From contig NZ_CP061497.1 of the NCBI RefSeq assembly GCF_014678725.1, positions 682,001 through 746,000 on the forward strand: a stretch of 64,000 nucleotides of DNA. The letters are read 5' to 3'. The first letter of the stretch is position 1, and the number at the start of each line of letters is the position of its first letter. This stretch comes from Thermomonas sp. XSG. Lineage in GTDB: Bacteria; Pseudomonadota; Gammaproteobacteria; Xanthomonadales; Xanthomonadaceae. Under the pieces are notes generated by a model that did no database searches, had not been told where the DNA came from, and saw nothing but the letters and a program-made list of their open reading frames with translations. The position numbers and the translations under genes are program-made. Positions 48,788-59,207 of this stretch are shown piece after piece.

Positions 48788-50206
48788 TCACGACCGCCCG
48801 TACACGTCCTCATAGCGGACGATATCGTCCTCGCCCAGGTAATCCCCGGACTGCACCTCGATCAGCTCCAGCATCTCGCTGCCGGGATTCTCCAACCGAT
48901 GCTTGGCGCCGATCGGAATGTACGCGCTCTGGTTGGCGAACAGCTCGAACACGTCGTTGTCGCGGGTCACCCGCGCGGTGCCGCGCACCACCACCCAGTG
49001 CTCGGCGCGGCGCTCGTGGGACTGCAGCGACAGCCGCGCCCCCGGCTTGACCTTGATCCGCTTGACCTGGAACCCGTCGGCCATGTCGATGGAGTCGTAG
49101 CTGCCCCACGGGCGATGCACCTCGCGGTGCAGCACGGCCTGCGAGCGCTGCCCGGCCTTTAGCTGCGCCACCACGTCCTTGACCTGCTGCACCCGGTCCT
49201 TGCGCGCCACCAGCACCGCATCGTCGGTTTCCACCACCACCAGATCGTCCACGCCCACCAGCGCCACCAGCCGCCGTGCGTACGCGTAGCTGTTGCGACT
49301 GTCGATGGACACCACGTCGCCGTGGTGCGCGTTGCCGTGGGCGTCCTGCTCGCTCACCGCCCACAGCGCCGACCACGAACCGACATCGTTCCAGCCGATG
49401 TCCACCGGCAGCACACAGGCGGCATCGGTCTTCTCCATCACCGCATAGTCGATGGAGTCCGACGGACAGGCGGCGAACGCGGCTTTGTCCAGGCGGATGA
49501 AATCGCCGTCGCGGGCGGCGGCATCGAACGACGCACGCACCGCTGCGACGATGTCGGGACGGAAGCGCTGCAACTCATCGAGGTAGCGCGAAGCCCGCAG
49601 CAGGAACATGCCGCTGTTCCAGTAATAGCCGCCGGCATCCAGATAGCGCTGCGCGGTGGCCGCATCGGGCTTCTCGACGAAGCGCAGCACCTTGCGCACG
49701 CCATCGCTCCTGCCGGCTTCGCCCGCTTCGGCATGGATATAGCCAAAGCCGGTCTCCGGCCCATCCGGCACGATCCCGAACGTCACCAGCGCACCCGCCT
49801 CGGCCGCCGGCATCGCTTGCCGCACGGCGGCACGGAAAGCCTCACCATCGCGTACCACGTGGTCGGAAGGCAGCACCAGCAGCAGCGGATCATCGCCCCC
49901 GGCCAGCGCCTGCAGCGCCGCCGCCGCGATCGCCGGCGCGGTGTTGCGGCCCAGCGGCTCCAGCACGATCGCCGGAGTGGGGGCACCGATCTGGCGCAGC
50001 TGCTCGGCGACCAGGAAGCGGTGGTCTTCGCCGGCCACGACGATCGGCGCGGCATCGGCGATCGCGGCTACCCGCAGCCAGGTGGCCTGCAGCATGGTGT
50101 CGTCGCCCGCCAGCGGCAGGAACTGCTTGGGATAGGCCTCGCGCGACAGCGGCCACAGGCGGGTACCGGAGCCGCCGGACAACAACACGGGCTGCAACTT
50201 CGCCAT
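48788..50206 (-). CDS. Mannose-1-phosphate guanylyltransferase / mannose-6-phosphate isomerase
   Basis: Bifunctional type II enzyme (ManC/AlgA/XanB family) making GDP-mannose for exopolysaccharide or LPS. 472 residues: N-terminal nucleotidyltransferase ([22 protein letters not shown] split: [26 protein letters not shown]) and C-terminal cupin isomerase domain ([42 protein letters not shown]). GAGG precedes the ATG. Alone on the reverse strand, divergent from amgK. Confidence 0.94.
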   Translation of the reverse strand: MAKLQPVLLSGGSGTRLWPLSREAYPKQFLPLAGDDTMLQATWLRVAAIADAAPIVVAGEDHRFLVAEQLRQIGAPTPAIVLEPLGRNTAPAIAAAALQALAGGDDPLLLVLPSDHVVRDGEAFRAAVRQAMPAAEAGALVTFGIVPDGPETGFGYIHAEAGEAGRSDGVRKVLRFVEKPDAATAQRYLDAGGYYWNSGMFLLRASRYLDELQRFRPDIVAAVRASFDAAARDGDFIRLDKAAFAACPSDSIDYAVMEKTDAACVLPVDIGWNDVGSWSALWAVSEQDAHGNAHHGDVVSIDSRNSYAYARRLVALVGVDDLVVVETDDAVLVARKDRVQQVKDVVAQLKAGQRSQAVLHREVHRPWGSYDSIDMADGFQVKRIKVKPGARLSLQSHERRAEHWVVVRGTARVTRDNDVFELFANQSAYIPIGAKHRLENPGSEMLELIEVQSGDYLGEDDIVRYEDVYGRS

Positions 50207-50236
50207 ACCTGCCTCGCTGGAATCGAATCGGCAGTT

Positions 50237-50248
50237 TACCCTTTGCCC
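50237..50248 (+). promoter_or_regulatory. Probable leaderless amgK promoter
   Basis: TACCCT (50237-50242), six bases, ATG at 50249. Confidence 0.45.
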
Positions 50249-51253
50249 ATGAGCAGCCCTGCAACCGACGATCGCGCCATCCTCCGCCTGCACTGGGCCC
50301 GCCACGCGCTGGGAAATGCCGATGCCGGGCTTGAGCGGGCCTCCACCGACGCCGGCTTCCGCAGCTACTGGCGCAGCGTGGGCGTCACCCCGTCACGGAT
50401 CGTGATGGACTCGCCGCCGGACCGGGAAGACGTGCGCCCGTGGCTGAGCATCCGCGACCTGCTGGAAGCCGCCGGCGTGCGCGTGCCGCAGGTGCTGGCG
50501 CGCGACGTCGACGCCGGCTTCCTGCTGCTGGAAGACCTCGGCGGCCCGACCGTGGCGCAGCTGATCAACGACGCCAACGCCGATACGCACATGGACGCCG
50601 CGATCACCCAACTGCTGCGGCTGCAGTCGCTGGCGCTACCGGCGGATTTCCCGGTGTTCGGCGAGGCCCTGCTGCAACGCGATGCCGGACTGTTCGAGGA
50701 CTGGTTCATCCGCCGCCACCTCGGCATCGAACTGGACTGCGGCGACAGCGAACGGCTGGAGCTGGCGCAGCGCCGCCTGATGGACAACGCGCTGGCGCAG
50801 CCACGCGTGCCCACCCATCGCGACTACATGCCGCGCAACCTGATGCCGGTCGAAGCCGGCCCGGCGGTGCTGGATTTCCAGGACCTGGTGCTGGGCCCGA
50901 TCGCCTATGACCCGGTCAGCCTGCTGCGCGATGCTTTCCTGAGCTGGCCGGAAGCGCGCGTCGATGCCTGGCTGCGCCGCTACCACGCGCGCGCCATCGA
51001 AGCCGGTTTGCCGGTGCCGGCGCTGGAGACTTTTCTTCGCGACGCCGACTGGTGCGGCGTGCAGCGGCACCTCAAGATCCTCGGCATCTTCGCCCGCCTG
51101 CACCACCGCGACGGCAAGCCGCACTACATCAAAGACGCACAGCGCTTCTTCGTCTACCTCGACGCGGTGGTGCCGAGATACCACCAGCTCGCGCCGCTGC
51201 GCGAGCTGCTGGACAACACCATCAAGCCCGCGTTCGCGAGGGTCGCGGCATGA
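50249..51253 (+). CDS. amgK: N-acetylmuramate/N-acetylglucosamine kinase AmgK
   Basis: Sugar 1-kinase of the MurNAc salvage route of peptidoglycan recycling, which bypasses fosfomycin-sensitive MurA. 334 residues of the aminoglycoside phosphotransferase fold: ATP lid [15 protein letters not shown], catalytic HRDYMPRN (His190-Asn197) and metal-binding LDFQD. Followed directly by murU (ATGA overlap), the same pair as in Pseudomonas. Confidence 0.93.
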   Translation: MSSPATDDRAILRLHWARHALGNADAGLERASTDAGFRSYWRSVGVTPSRIVMDSPPDREDVRPWLSIRDLLEAAGVRVPQVLARDVDAGFLLLEDLGGPTVAQLINDANADTHMDAAITQLLRLQSLALPADFPVFGEALLQRDAGLFEDWFIRRHLGIELDCGDSERLELAQRRLMDNALAQPRVPTHRDYMPRNLMPVEAGPAVLDFQDLVLGPIAYDPVSLLRDAFLSWPEARVDAWLRRYHARAIEAGLPVPALETFLRDADWCGVQRHLKILGIFARLHHRDGKPHYIKDAQRFFVYLDAVVPRYHQLAPLRELLDNTIKPAFARVAA

Positions 51254-51948
51254 AGGCGCTGATCTTTGCCGCCGGCCTCGGGGAGCGCATGCGCCCGCTC
51301 ACCGACACCACGCCGAAGCCGCTGCTGCGAGTCGGCGGCAAGCCTCTGATCGAATGGCACCTGGAGAAGCTGGCGGCGCTGGGCATCCGCGACGTCGTCG
51401 TCAACACCTCGTGGCTGGCAGACCAGTTTCCCGCGTCGCTGGGCGACGGCGCGCGCTGGGGCCTGCGCATCCACTATGTCTTTGAAGGCGATACCCCGCT
51501 GGAAACCGGCGGCGGCATGTGGAACGCGCTGCCGCTGCTGGACCGGACCCCCTTCCTGCTGGTCAATGGCGATGTGTGGACGGACTTCGATTTCGCCGGC
51601 CTGCCGCGCGAACCGCGCGGGCTGGCGCATCTGGTGATGGTGGATCGGCCGCCGCAGGCGACCCACGGTGATTTCGCCCTCGACGCCGACGGCTGCGTGC
51701 GCGCCGATGGCGGACACAAGCTCACCTATGCCGGCATCGGCGTCTATCGCCCGCAGTTGCTGGACAACTGGCAGGCAGAAATTCCCAAGCCCGCCATGGC
51801 CAACGGCAAGCCGAAGTTCCCGCTGGCGCCGCTCCTGCGCGCGCGCATGGCCCTCGGCGCGATCACCGGCGAACACCACAAGGGGCGCTGGACCGACGTG
51901 GGCACGCCGGAGCGGTTGCAGGGATTGGACGCGGCGCTGCGCGGCTAG
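51250..51948 (+). CDS. murU: N-acetylmuramate alpha-1-phosphate uridylyltransferase MurU
   Basis: Converts MurNAc-1-P and UTP to UDP-MurNAc in cell-wall recycling. 232 residues with FAAGLGERMRPLTDTTPKPLL (catalytic loop and lysine; written here without its first residue, Ile), KPLIEWHLEKLAALG, LLVNGDVWTDFDF and GRWTDVGTPERL. Translationally coupled to amgK. Its TAG shares the palindrome CTAG with the convergent hda stop. Confidence 0.93.
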   Translation: MKALIFAAGLGERMRPLTDTTPKPLLRVGGKPLIEWHLEKLAALGIRDVVVNTSWLADQFPASLGDGARWGLRIHYVFEGDTPLETGGGMWNALPLLDRTPFLLVNGDVWTDFDFAGLPREPRGLAHLVMVDRPPQATHGDFALDADGCVRADGGHKLTYAGIGVYRPQLLDNWQAEIPKPAMANGKPKFPLAPLLRARMALGAITGEHHKGRWTDVGTPERLQGLDAALRG

Positions 51949-52652
51949 CCCGGATCCGCTTCCAGCACCTGCCGCAGGAACGGCACGGTCAATCGGCGCT
52001 GCGCGGCCAGCGAGGCGCGGTCCAGACGTTCGAAGATCGCGGTCAGGCTGCCAAGGTCGCGGCTGCAGCGGCGCAGCAGCCAGTCCAGCGCGGCCTCGTC
52101 GAGATCCAGCCCGCGCGCAGCGGCACGCTGGCGCAGCAGCTCGGCGCGGCCCGCATCGTCCAGCACCGGCAGCGCCCAGCGCGCGCATTGCGCCAGCCGC
52201 GAACGCAGGTCCGGCAACACCAGCGGCAGCGCGTCCGGCGCCGCGTCGGCGGCGTACAGGACGCCGCGCCCGGCGTCATGCAGGCGATTGTGCAGGTCGA
52301 ACAGCGCCACCTCGTCGTCGCGGCCGCCGGCGATGGCGTCGACGTCGTCCACCGCCACCAGGGCCGCACGCTCCAATCCCTCCACCGCCGCGCGCACGTG
52401 GCCCTTCAGGCCGCGCAGGGTGAGGTAGGCGGCGCGGGCACCTGCCGCCTCCGCCTCGGCGCAGGTGGCCAGCAGCAGGTGGGTCTTGCCGGTGGCGTGT
52501 GCGCCATGCAGGTAGAGCCCGGCGGCGGCGCTGCCGACCGCCAGTGCATGCAGGCTCTCCACCAGCCCGGGCGACGCGCCGACATAGCGCGACAGCCGCT
52601 GGTCGGGCGGCGCGCGCAGGGCCAGCGGCAGCTGTGGCACCAGTTCGGCCAT
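51945..52652 (-). CDS. hda: DnaA regulatory inactivator Hda
   Basis: AAA+ protein that, with the DNA-loaded sliding clamp, triggers ATP hydrolysis by DnaA to prevent over-initiation. 235 residues; an N-terminal clamp-binding motif QLPLAL (7-12), a Walker A-like GAHATGKTH (Lys56), DDVDAIAG, and a DnaA-like arginine/sensor region. Two bases from the perM-like gene stop, so probably cotranscribed. Confidence 0.92.
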   Translation of the reverse strand: MAELVPQLPLALRAPPDQRLSRYVGASPGLVESLHALAVGSAAAGLYLHGAHATGKTHLLLATCAEAEAAGARAAYLTLRGLKGHVRAAVEGLERAALVAVDDVDAIAGGRDDEVALFDLHNRLHDAGRGVLYAADAAPDALPLVLPDLRSRLAQCARWALPVLDDAGRAELLRQRAAARGLDLDEAALDWLLRRCSRDLGSLTAIFERLDRASLAAQRRLTVPFLRQVLEADPG

Positions 52653-52653
52653 C

Positions 52654-53817
52654 TCAGATCGCGGGCGGCTCGCGCTCGTCCGCCGGCGCCTCGACGGCTG
52701 CGGCGCCCGGCTGCAGCAGGATCGTCGGGGTGTCGCCTGCATACAGGCGGCTGTGCCGATAGCGGTCCTGCGCATAGCGCAGCAGCACGTTCGCCACCGC
52801 CGCCACCGGCAGCGCCAGCAGCATGCCGAGGAAGCCGAACAGGGTGCCACCCGCCATCACCGCGAAGATCACCGCCATCGGGTGCAGGCCGATCCTGTCG
52901 CCGACCAGCTTCGGGGTCAGCCAGTAGCTTTCGATGACCTGGCCGAGCGCGAACACCACGCCCACGCCGGCCAGGTGCTGCCAGTCGCCGTACTGGACCA
53001 GTGCGGCGATGCCGCCGAACACCACGATGGCCGCCGGCCCCAGGTAGGGCACGAAGGTCAGCAGGCCGGCGATCAGGCCGATCAGGATGCCGAGGTTGAG
53101 GCCAACCGCCCACAGGCCGATCGCGTACAGCACGCCCAGAATCAGCATCACCGTGAGCTGGCCGCGCAGGAAGCCGCCCAGCACCTCGTCGGATTCACGC
53201 GCCAGCCGGCGTACGGTGTCGTAGTGGTCGCGCGGCACCAGCGCACCGACGCGTTCGACCAGCAGGTCCCAGTCGCGCAGGAAGAAGAAGGTGAGTACCG
53301 GCAGCAGCACGATATTCGCCAGCCAGCCCATCAGCGCGAAGCCGGAGCGCGAGACATAGCCCAGCACCGTCGCGGCCATCCCGCCGGCGCTCTGCCAGTG
53401 TTCCCGGATCAGCTGGAACAGGCGTTCGGGGTCCAGCCACGACAGGATCTGCAGGCCAGTGCGCCGCTCGATCCATGGCAGCGCGGTCTGCACGAACCAG
53501 TCGCGGTAGTTCGGCAGCGATTCGACCAGGGTCACCAGCTGCTGCTCCAGCAGCGGCACCAGCAGGATGGCGACGATGGTCAGCACCAGGGTCATCAAGC
53601 TGAACACCAGCACCACCGCGGTATTGCGCTGCATGCGGCGGGCTTGCAGGCGGTCGACCATCGGGTCGCCCAGCCAGCCCAACAGTGCGGCGAACACGAA
53701 CGGGCTCAGGATCGGCGCCAGCAGCCAGACCATCCACACCACGCCCAGCGCCAACGCGGCCCACTGCACCCGCCGGTAGAACGCGGCGATCGTGGCCAGG
53801 TCGTCTTCGCGATGCAT
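52654..53817 (-). CDS. AI-2E/PerM-family transporter
   Basis: 387 residues with about eight membrane helices: paired N-terminal helices, a periplasmic segment (SLPNYRDWFVQTALPW) and the conserved C-terminal half (FFFLRDWD, GLIAGLLTFVPYLGP, VIESYWLTPKLVGDRIGLHP). Members include autoinducer-2 exporters and sodium/proton antiporters; the substrate cannot be told. Start either TTG 53823 or ATG 53817, beside the upstream stop codon. The DUF2066-perM-hda order opposite purMN is common in gammaproteobacteria. Confidence 0.88.
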   Translation of the reverse strand: MHREDDLATIAAFYRRVQWAALALGVVWMVWLLAPILSPFVFAALLGWLGDPMVDRLQARRMQRNTAVVLVFSLMTLVLTIVAILLVPLLEQQLVTLVESLPNYRDWFVQTALPWIERRTGLQILSWLDPERLFQLIREHWQSAGGMAATVLGYVSRSGFALMGWLANIVLLPVLTFFFLRDWDLLVERVGALVPRDHYDTVRRLARESDEVLGGFLRGQLTVMLILGVLYAIGLWAVGLNLGILIGLIAGLLTFVPYLGPAAIVVFGGIAALVQYGDWQHLAGVGVVFALGQVIESYWLTPKLVGDRIGLHPMAVIFAVMAGGTLFGFLGMLLALPVAAVANVLLRYAQDRYRHSRLYAGDTPTILLQPGAAAVEAPADEREPPAI

Positions 53818-53819
53818 GC

Positions 53820-54947
53820 TCAACGTGCTCCCAGCCTGAATGTGGCGATGCCTGCTTCCGTCCCGGCTTCGCCGGCCGGCATCGGTGACAGCGTGCCGCC
53901 GCGGCTGACGTAGCGGGCGAACCCGCTGATGCCGGAGGCCAGCTCGAGGTCCAGCTCCAGTGCGTCCGGCGCGGCGGCGGCCGGGGTGATGCGCCTGACG
54001 ATGGACAGGCCGTCCAGGTACCCGGCCAGGCGCAGATAGGCGTCGGCGCCATCGATGCCGAGCACGCGCACGCGGTAGACCCCCGGAGGCCCGGCCGTAC
54101 CGGCCTTGGCATAGCGCCTGAAGAGCGCGTCCGCCGCGCCCTCGGCACCGCCGGCCATTGCCTTGCGCGCATCCACGCTGCTGGTCTGCCAGCTCGACAG
54201 CACCTTGCCGGCGTCAACGAAGGTCCAGTCCGCGCGCCAGCCGCCATCGCTGCGTTGCAGCTTGCCGATCAGCTGCATCGGCGGGCTGTAGCGCTTCGAC
54301 AGCGAGGCGATCGCGGCGGTGTCGCCGCGCCAGATCGCACCCACCGCGGCCTGTTCGGCGGCAGTTCCCGCCGGCAGGCCCAGCGCATAACCGCGCGACT
54401 TGGCCGCATCCAGCACCGAACGCGCGGCGTTCACCTGTCCCAGCCCCACCAGCCGGGGTCCGCTGCCATCGTCGATGGCCAGCCACAGCACCGGCTTGGG
54501 TCTGGGTTGCGGCCAGCTGGGCAGACCCAGCATCGCCACCAGGTCATCCACGTCCTGCTGGCGGAAGCGCACCACGAGCCTGGTCTGGAAGCTGGGCGCC
54601 CCGGTGGCGGATACGCCTTCGTCCTGGCGGTAGTCGTAGCCCTCGACGTAGTCCTCCGCCCTGGCCAGTTCTTCGCGCACGCCAGGCCGCTGGGCGGCAC
54701 CGTCGTCGCCGGTGACGTTGCCCAATACCTGTGCCAGCGCGCGGGTGAAGGCTTTTTCGCGCTCACCGTCGGTCTGGTTACGCACCACCACTTCGGCCTG
54801 GTAGGCGCCCTGCGCCTGTGCGCGGTCGCCCTCGGTGCGCTGCGCCAGGGTCGCGCCCACCGGCAGCAGGCACAGGCCGGCCCCCAGCAGTGCCGCCCAG
54901 AGCCATCCCTTGCACCGTCGCATCGTCCCTTGCGGCTTCGTCTGCAT
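53820..54947 (-). CDS. DUF2066-domain protein of unknown function
   Basis: 375 residues with a signal peptide (LWAALLGAGLCLLPVGATLAQ within about 10-35) and the DUF2066 block YQAEVVVRNQTDGEREKAF, ALAQVLGNVTGDD and TRLVVRFRQQDVDDLVAML in order. Probably periplasmic. The family is fixed next to purM and perM but uncharacterised. The ATG at 54947 has GAGG upstream. Confidence 0.85.
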   Translation of the reverse strand: MQTKPQGTMRRCKGWLWAALLGAGLCLLPVGATLAQRTEGDRAQAQGAYQAEVVVRNQTDGEREKAFTRALAQVLGNVTGDDGAAQRPGVREELARAEDYVEGYDYRQDEGVSATGAPSFQTRLVVRFRQQDVDDLVAMLGLPSWPQPRPKPVLWLAIDDGSGPRLVGLGQVNAARSVLDAAKSRGYALGLPAGTAAEQAAVGAIWRGDTAAIASLSKRYSPPMQLIGKLQRSDGGWRADWTFVDAGKVLSSWQTSSVDARKAMAGGAEGAADALFRRYAKAGTAGPPGVYRVRVLGIDGADAYLRLAGYLDGLSIVRRITPAAAAPDALELDLELASGISGFARYVSRGGTLSPMPAGEAGTEAGIATFRLGAR

Positions 54948-55032
54948 TGCGGTTCCTCGCCGGAAATCCCGGCCGTCGCTGCCGAAATGGTGCCGCAGCC
55001 GGGCGGGCGCGTCCATGTCCGGGGCCGGCGGC

Positions 55033-55041
55033 TGTTAAAAT
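55033..55041 (+). promoter_or_regulatory. Probable purM promoter (extended -10)
   Basis: TG-T-TAAAAT (55033-55041), an extended -10 in the divergent DUF2066-purM gap, 33 nt before the purM start. Confidence 0.45.
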
Positions 55042-55074
55042 CACCGGTTCATCTTCCGCCTGCGCGAGTCCGCC

Positions 55075-56124
55075 GTGACGTCATCCACGCCTTCCTCCCC
55101 CGGCCTGACCTACCGCGACGCAGGCGTCGACATCGATGCCGGCAACGCGGTGGTCGAGCGCATCAAGCCGCTGGTCCGCCGCACGATGCGCCCGGAAGTG
55201 CTGGGCGGCGTGGGCCTGTTCGGTGGCCTGTTCGACCTCTCCAGCCGCTACAAGGAGCCGGTGCTGGTGTCCGGCACCGACGGCGTCGGCACCAAGCTGA
55301 TCCTGGCCAAGCAGTTGGACCGCCACGACAGCATCGGCCAAGATCTGGTGGCGATGTGCGTCAATGACGTGCTGGTGCAGGGCGCCGAGCCGCTGTTCTT
55401 CCTCGATTACTTCGCCACCGGCAAGCTGGACGTCGAGACCACGGTGAACGTGGTCGGCGGCATCGCCAGGGGTTGCGAGATCGCCGGCTGCGCGCTGATC
55501 GGCGGCGAGACCGCGGAAATGCCCGACATGTATCCGCCGGGTGAATACGACCTGGCCGGCTTCACCGTCGGCGCGGTGGAAAAGTCGAAGCTCATCGACT
55601 CCAGCAAGCTGCGCGCGGGCGACGTGCTGATCGGCATCGCCTCCAGCGGCCCGCATTCCAACGGCTATTCGCTGGTGCGCAGGATCCTCGAGCGGGCAGG
55701 CAACCCACTGGATCTCGACCTCGGCGGCGTGACCCTGGCCGACGCGCTGATGGAACCCACCCGCATCTACGTCAAGCCGGTGCTGGAGCTGCTGGCCAAG
55801 CACGACATCCACGCCATGGCCCACGTCACCGGCGGCGCACTGGTGGAGAAGGTCATCCGGGTGGTGCCGCCCGGCCTCGGGCTGGAGATCGACACCGCCA
55901 GCTGGCCGCTGCCGGCGGTGTTCGACTGGCTGCAGCGCGAGGGCAACGTGGCGCGCGAGGAAATGTGGCGCACCTTCAACTGCGGCATCGGCTACGTGCT
56001 GATGGTGGCGCCGGAAGCGGTCGCCGCGATCGGCGCCGACCTCGACCGGATGGGGCTGCCGCACTGGCAGATCGGCCAGGTCGTGCCGGCCGCGGGCGAA
56101 GGCGAGCGGCTGCACATCCGCTGA
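55075..56124 (+). CDS. purM: Phosphoribosylformylglycinamidine cyclo-ligase (AIR synthase)
   Basis: Fifth step of purine synthesis: ATP-dependent ring closure of FGAM to AIR. 349 residues with the GTG start ([19 protein letters not shown]), [31 protein letters not shown] (positions about 99-118), [11 protein letters not shown] and [14 protein letters not shown]. Its TGA overlaps the purN ATG. Confidence 0.97.
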   Translation: MTSSTPSSPGLTYRDAGVDIDAGNAVVERIKPLVRRTMRPEVLGGVGLFGGLFDLSSRYKEPVLVSGTDGVGTKLILAKQLDRHDSIGQDLVAMCVNDVLVQGAEPLFFLDYFATGKLDVETTVNVVGGIARGCEIAGCALIGGETAEMPDMYPPGEYDLAGFTVGAVEKSKLIDSSKLRAGDVLIGIASSGPHSNGYSLVRRILERAGNPLDLDLGGVTLADALMEPTRIYVKPVLELLAKHDIHAMAHVTGGALVEKVIRVVPPGLGLEIDTASWPLPAVFDWLQREGNVAREEMWRTFNCGIGYVLMVAPEAVAAIGADLDRMGLPHWQIGQVVPAAGEGERLHIR

Positions 56125-56768
56125 TGCCGGCCCGCCTCGCCATCCTCGCCTCCGGCCGCGGCAGCAACCTGCAGGCGATCCTTGATGCGATCGCCGCCGG
56201 CAGGCTCGACGCCCGCATCGTCGGGGTGTTTTCCGACAGACCCGACGCGCAGGCGCTGCAGCGGGTGCCGGAACCGCTGCGCTGGTCGCGGACGCCCAAA
56301 GCCTGTGGCGGCCGCGAGGCCTTCGACGCGGTGCTGGCCGATGCGGTGGCCGCCTGCGAACCGGACTGGATCGTCTGCGTCGGTTACATGCGCATCCTCG
56401 GCGAAGCGTTCGTGCAGCGCTTCACCGGACGCATCCTCAACATCCACCCTGCCCTGCTGCCGAACCACAAGGGCCTGCACACCCACCAGCGCGCGCTGGA
56501 GGCGGGCGATGCCGAGCACGGCGCCAGCGTGCATTTCGTGAATGCGGAGCTGGACGCAGGCGCGGTGATCGCACAGGCGCGAGTGCCGGTGCACCCGGGC
56601 GACGATGCCGACACCCTCGCCGCGCGGGTGCTTGCGGTCGAACACCCGCTGATGGTGAAAGTGCTGCAGCTGGCGGCCGCCGGCCGGCTTGCTGAACGCA
56701 ATGGACAGGCAACCCTGGATGGTCAGGCCCTGTTTACGCCGCTGTCGCTAGAGTCGATGGCGACTTGA
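56124..56768 (+). CDS. purN: Phosphoribosylglycinamide formyltransferase
   Basis: Third step of purine synthesis: formyl transfer from 10-formyltetrahydrofolate to GAR. 214 residues with LASGRGSNLQAIL, the catalytic NIHPALLPNHKGLHTH and ASVHFVNAELDAGAVI. One-base overlap with purM. Confidence 0.97.
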   Translation: MPARLAILASGRGSNLQAILDAIAAGRLDARIVGVFSDRPDAQALQRVPEPLRWSRTPKACGGREAFDAVLADAVAACEPDWIVCVGYMRILGEAFVQRFTGRILNIHPALLPNHKGLHTHQRALEAGDAEHGASVHFVNAELDAGAVIAQARVPVHPGDDADTLAARVLAVEHPLMVKVLQLAAAGRLAERNGQATLDGQALFTPLSLESMAT

Positions 56769-56801
56769 CGCGATCGCGTCGGTAATGAACAGGTATTCCG
56801 C

Positions 56802-57473
56802 ATGAAAGCAGTCCGTATCGCCTCCGCCCTGACCCTGCTCCTCGCCGCCTCGCAGGCATGGGCGGTGAAGCCGTTCGTGGCCGATTACGAGGCCAGCTGG
56901 AAGGGGGTGCAGGCCAACGCGCAGATCACCCTGAACCGCGGCGGCGACAACCGCTGGAACTACGAGCTGAGCGTCAGCAACCAGCTGGGCAGCTCGCGCC
57001 AGACCACCGTGTTCGAGGAGCATGGCGGCAGTTTCCGTCCGCTCTCCGGCGTTGATGCGACGCAGGTGCTGTTCAAGCGGTCGCAGAAGAACGCCACCTA
57101 CAACTGGGCCCAGCGCGAGGCGCACTGGAGTGGCGACGTGAAGGCCGACCGGGTTGGCCCGGTGAAGCTGGAAGACGGCGACCTCGACGGCATGCTGATC
57201 AACCTGGCGCTGGTCCGCGACGTCGCCGCCGGCAAGCCGCTCAGCTACCGGCTGGTGGACAACGGCGTGGCGCGCCCGCAGCGTTTCCAGAACCTCGGCA
57301 AGGACACCGTCACCGTCGGCGGGCAGCAACGCACGGCCACCAAGGTGTCGCGCAGCAGCGACGACAAGCAGGTGATCGTGTGGATCGTCGACGGCCTGCC
57401 CACCCCTGCACGCATCCTGCAACGCAAGGATGGCAAAGACGAGCTGGAGCTGACCCTCAAGTCGGTGCGCTGA
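56802..57473 (+). CDS. DUF3108-domain periplasmic protein
   Basis: 223 residues: signal peptide (about 1-21, ends QAWA), then a beta-rich domain with FVADYEASWKGVQANAQITL, DGMLINLALVRDVAAGK and LPTPARILQRKDGKDELEL, the DUF3108 pattern. Function unknown; commonly found beside purMN in this family. A small hairpin (57482-57499) after the stop may terminate it. Confidence 0.85.
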   Translation: MKAVRIASALTLLLAASQAWAVKPFVADYEASWKGVQANAQITLNRGGDNRWNYELSVSNQLGSSRQTTVFEEHGGSFRPLSGVDATQVLFKRSQKNATYNWAQREAHWSGDVKADRVGPVKLEDGDLDGMLINLALVRDVAAGKPLSYRLVDNGVARPQRFQNLGKDTVTVGGQQRTATKVSRSSDDKQVIVWIVDGLPTPARILQRKDGKDELELTLKSVR

Positions 57474-57746
57474 CAGTCGGCAGGCGGCACACGCCGCCTT
57501 CTCGGCAGGATTGGCGTGGGCCTGCGCCGCGCGTTGATGGATCGATGCCGCTCGAAGCTGCGACAGACCCGACGACCAGCCTTCATTCCGCTGCAAACGC
57601 AATCGAAGGCTGGCGCCAGCTGGGGAAGCAACCGAGCAGGTGCCGCGCCTGCCGCCGTCGCACCAAGAGTTACCGCCTTGGCCACCGGTTCGACCGGGGG
57701 CCCGGTCCTTGCCGGTCGCCGCGCGCCCCTCTTTCCCCGCCCGCGA

Positions 57747-58529
57747 TCAGCGCGCGGGCAGGTATGCCTGCGGGTTGACCGGCTTTCCGTTGTAGCGGAT
57801 CTCGAAGTGCAGCATGTCCCGTGAAGCGCCGCTGCGGCCCATTTCCGCGATCTGCTGTCCGGCCTTGACCAGCGCGCCCTCGTTCACCAGCCGCGCGCGG
57901 TTGTGGCCATAGGCGGACAGCCACTGGTCGTTGTGCTTGACGATGACCAACTCGCCATAGCCCACCAGGCCCGAACCGGAATACACCACCACGCCATCAG
58001 CCGAAGCGCGCACCGGCTGGCCTGCCTTGCCCGCGATATCGATGCCCTGGCGGGTGGGATCGCCCCCAGCGAAGGTGGCGACCACCGCGCCGTCGGCCGG
58101 CCAGCGCCAGGCCAGGTCGCTCCCCGCAGGCGCCGGCGGCGGCGTGGCTGGGCGCTGTTGCGGCGGTCCCGCCACCACCGGCTTGGCGGCGGCGACAGGG
58201 CGCACCGGCGGATCGCGGCGATCACTGGGGTAGAGGCGCAGGCGCTGGCCCGGATGGATGGTGTACGGCGGCGGGATGTCGTTCCACAGCGCCAGGTCCA
58301 GCGCGGTGATGCCGTTCTCGGTGGCAATCCGGTAGACCGTCTGGCCGCGTTGCACCAGCGCGGTCGCGCCGTACTTCGGCTGCGACACCCGCACCGGCGG
58401 CAGCGCGCTGCTGGCGCCGGGCCCCGCGCGGTGCGGATATTCGCGCACCACCCGGCTGCGCCCGCAGCCGGCCAGCACCAGCACGGCCAGCACCGCCACC
58501 ATCCACCGCCAAGTATCCATACGCTGCAT
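57747..58529 (-). CDS. nlpD: NlpD-like LysM-M23 lipoprotein
   Basis: Outer-membrane lipoprotein that activates the cell-division amidase AmiC. 260 residues: lipobox LVLAGC (Cys22), a LysM domain (about 50-102) and an M23 peptidase-like domain (about 145-255). The zinc ligands are degenerate as in NlpD (TRQGIDIAG where H..G.D is needed; LHFEIRYNGKPVNP), so it is probably non-catalytic. The surE-pcm-nlpD order is classical; rpoS does not follow here. Confidence 0.92.
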   Translation of the reverse strand: MQRMDTWRWMVAVLAVLVLAGCGRSRVVREYPHRAGPGASSALPPVRVSQPKYGATALVQRGQTVYRIATENGITALDLALWNDIPPPYTIHPGQRLRLYPSDRRDPPVRPVAAAKPVVAGPPQQRPATPPPAPAGSDLAWRWPADGAVVATFAGGDPTRQGIDIAGKAGQPVRASADGVVVYSGSGLVGYGELVIVKHNDQWLSAYGHNRARLVNEGALVKAGQQIAEMGRSGASRDMLHFEIRYNGKPVNPQAYLPAR

Positions 58530-58559
58530 TCCGCCTCCCAGTGTCCGATGCCGGCGGGC

Positions 58560-59207
58560 TCAGCCCGGCCAGTATCGGCTGATCAGTTCCTTGACCACCA
58601 GGCCGCCGCCGCCGACCAGGATGCTGAAGTAGACGATCGTGGCGACGTTGGCCAGGTGCCCCAGCAGCACCGCGCCGCCATCGCGCTGGATGAAGCCCAC
58701 CGCAAACAGCAACAGCGCCAGCGCGGGCAAGGTATTGCTGAAGGGCACCAGCCCGAACGGCGCCATCAGCAGCAGCGCCGCCAGGATGAACGCCAGGTTG
58801 TTGAACACGCCGATCGCACCGCCGCCCGCCAGCCGTGGCAACCGGTGCGGCCGGCTGACCGCCTCCATCCGGCGCACCCAGGTCAGCCCACGCTCCAGCG
58901 CGGGGCGCAGGCGGGTGGTGGAAACCTCCCGCGCACGCAGCTTCTGCGGCAGCCATAGTGGCTTGTTGCGCAGGCGGCTCAAGCCCACCAGCAGGATCGC
59001 GGCGCCGAACGCGGTGCTGACGCCGGGGATCGACACCGGGATCAGGAAGATCAAGGTCAGGAACACGGTCAGCAGCAGCAGGCCTTCGTCGCCGAACTGG
59101 TCCAGCAACCCGCCCAGCGGCAGGCTGCCTTCGGGCAGGCGCTCGATCATGCCGGACAGCTGCTCGCGCAGCGATGCATCCTGCGGCGACTCCGGCATCC
59201 GGCTCAT
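58560..59207 (-). CDS. ExoD-family membrane protein
   Basis: 215 residues with four to five membrane helices. [28 protein letters not shown] (in pieces), [16 protein letters not shown] and a C-terminal helical pair resemble ExoD, a Rhizobium exopolysaccharide protein of unknown mechanism. Overlaps pcm by four bases, so it belongs to the surE-pcm transcript. Confidence 0.8.
   Translation of the reverse strand: MSRMPESPQDASLREQLSGMIERLPEGSLPLGGLLDQFGDEGLLLLTVFLTLIFLIPVSIPGVSTAFGAAILLVGLSRLRNKPLWLPQKLRAREVSTTRLRPALERGLTWVRRMEAVSRPHRLPRLAGGGAIGVFNNLAFILAALLLMAPFGLVPFSNTLPALALLLFAVGFIQRDGGAVLLGHLANVATIVYFSILVGGGGLVVKELISRYWPG

Noticed and set aside
48702-49162. ORF starting at a TTG after AAGGAGG within the nested hairpin
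   Set aside because: The apparent ribosome binding site is part of the hairpin element, and the frame runs antisense through the guanylyltransferase gene.
57474-57746. Possible small gene between the DUF3108 gene and nlpD
   Set aside because: Short frames overlap neighbours or lack start signals; nothing recognisable. Only a small hairpin (57482-57499) is visible.
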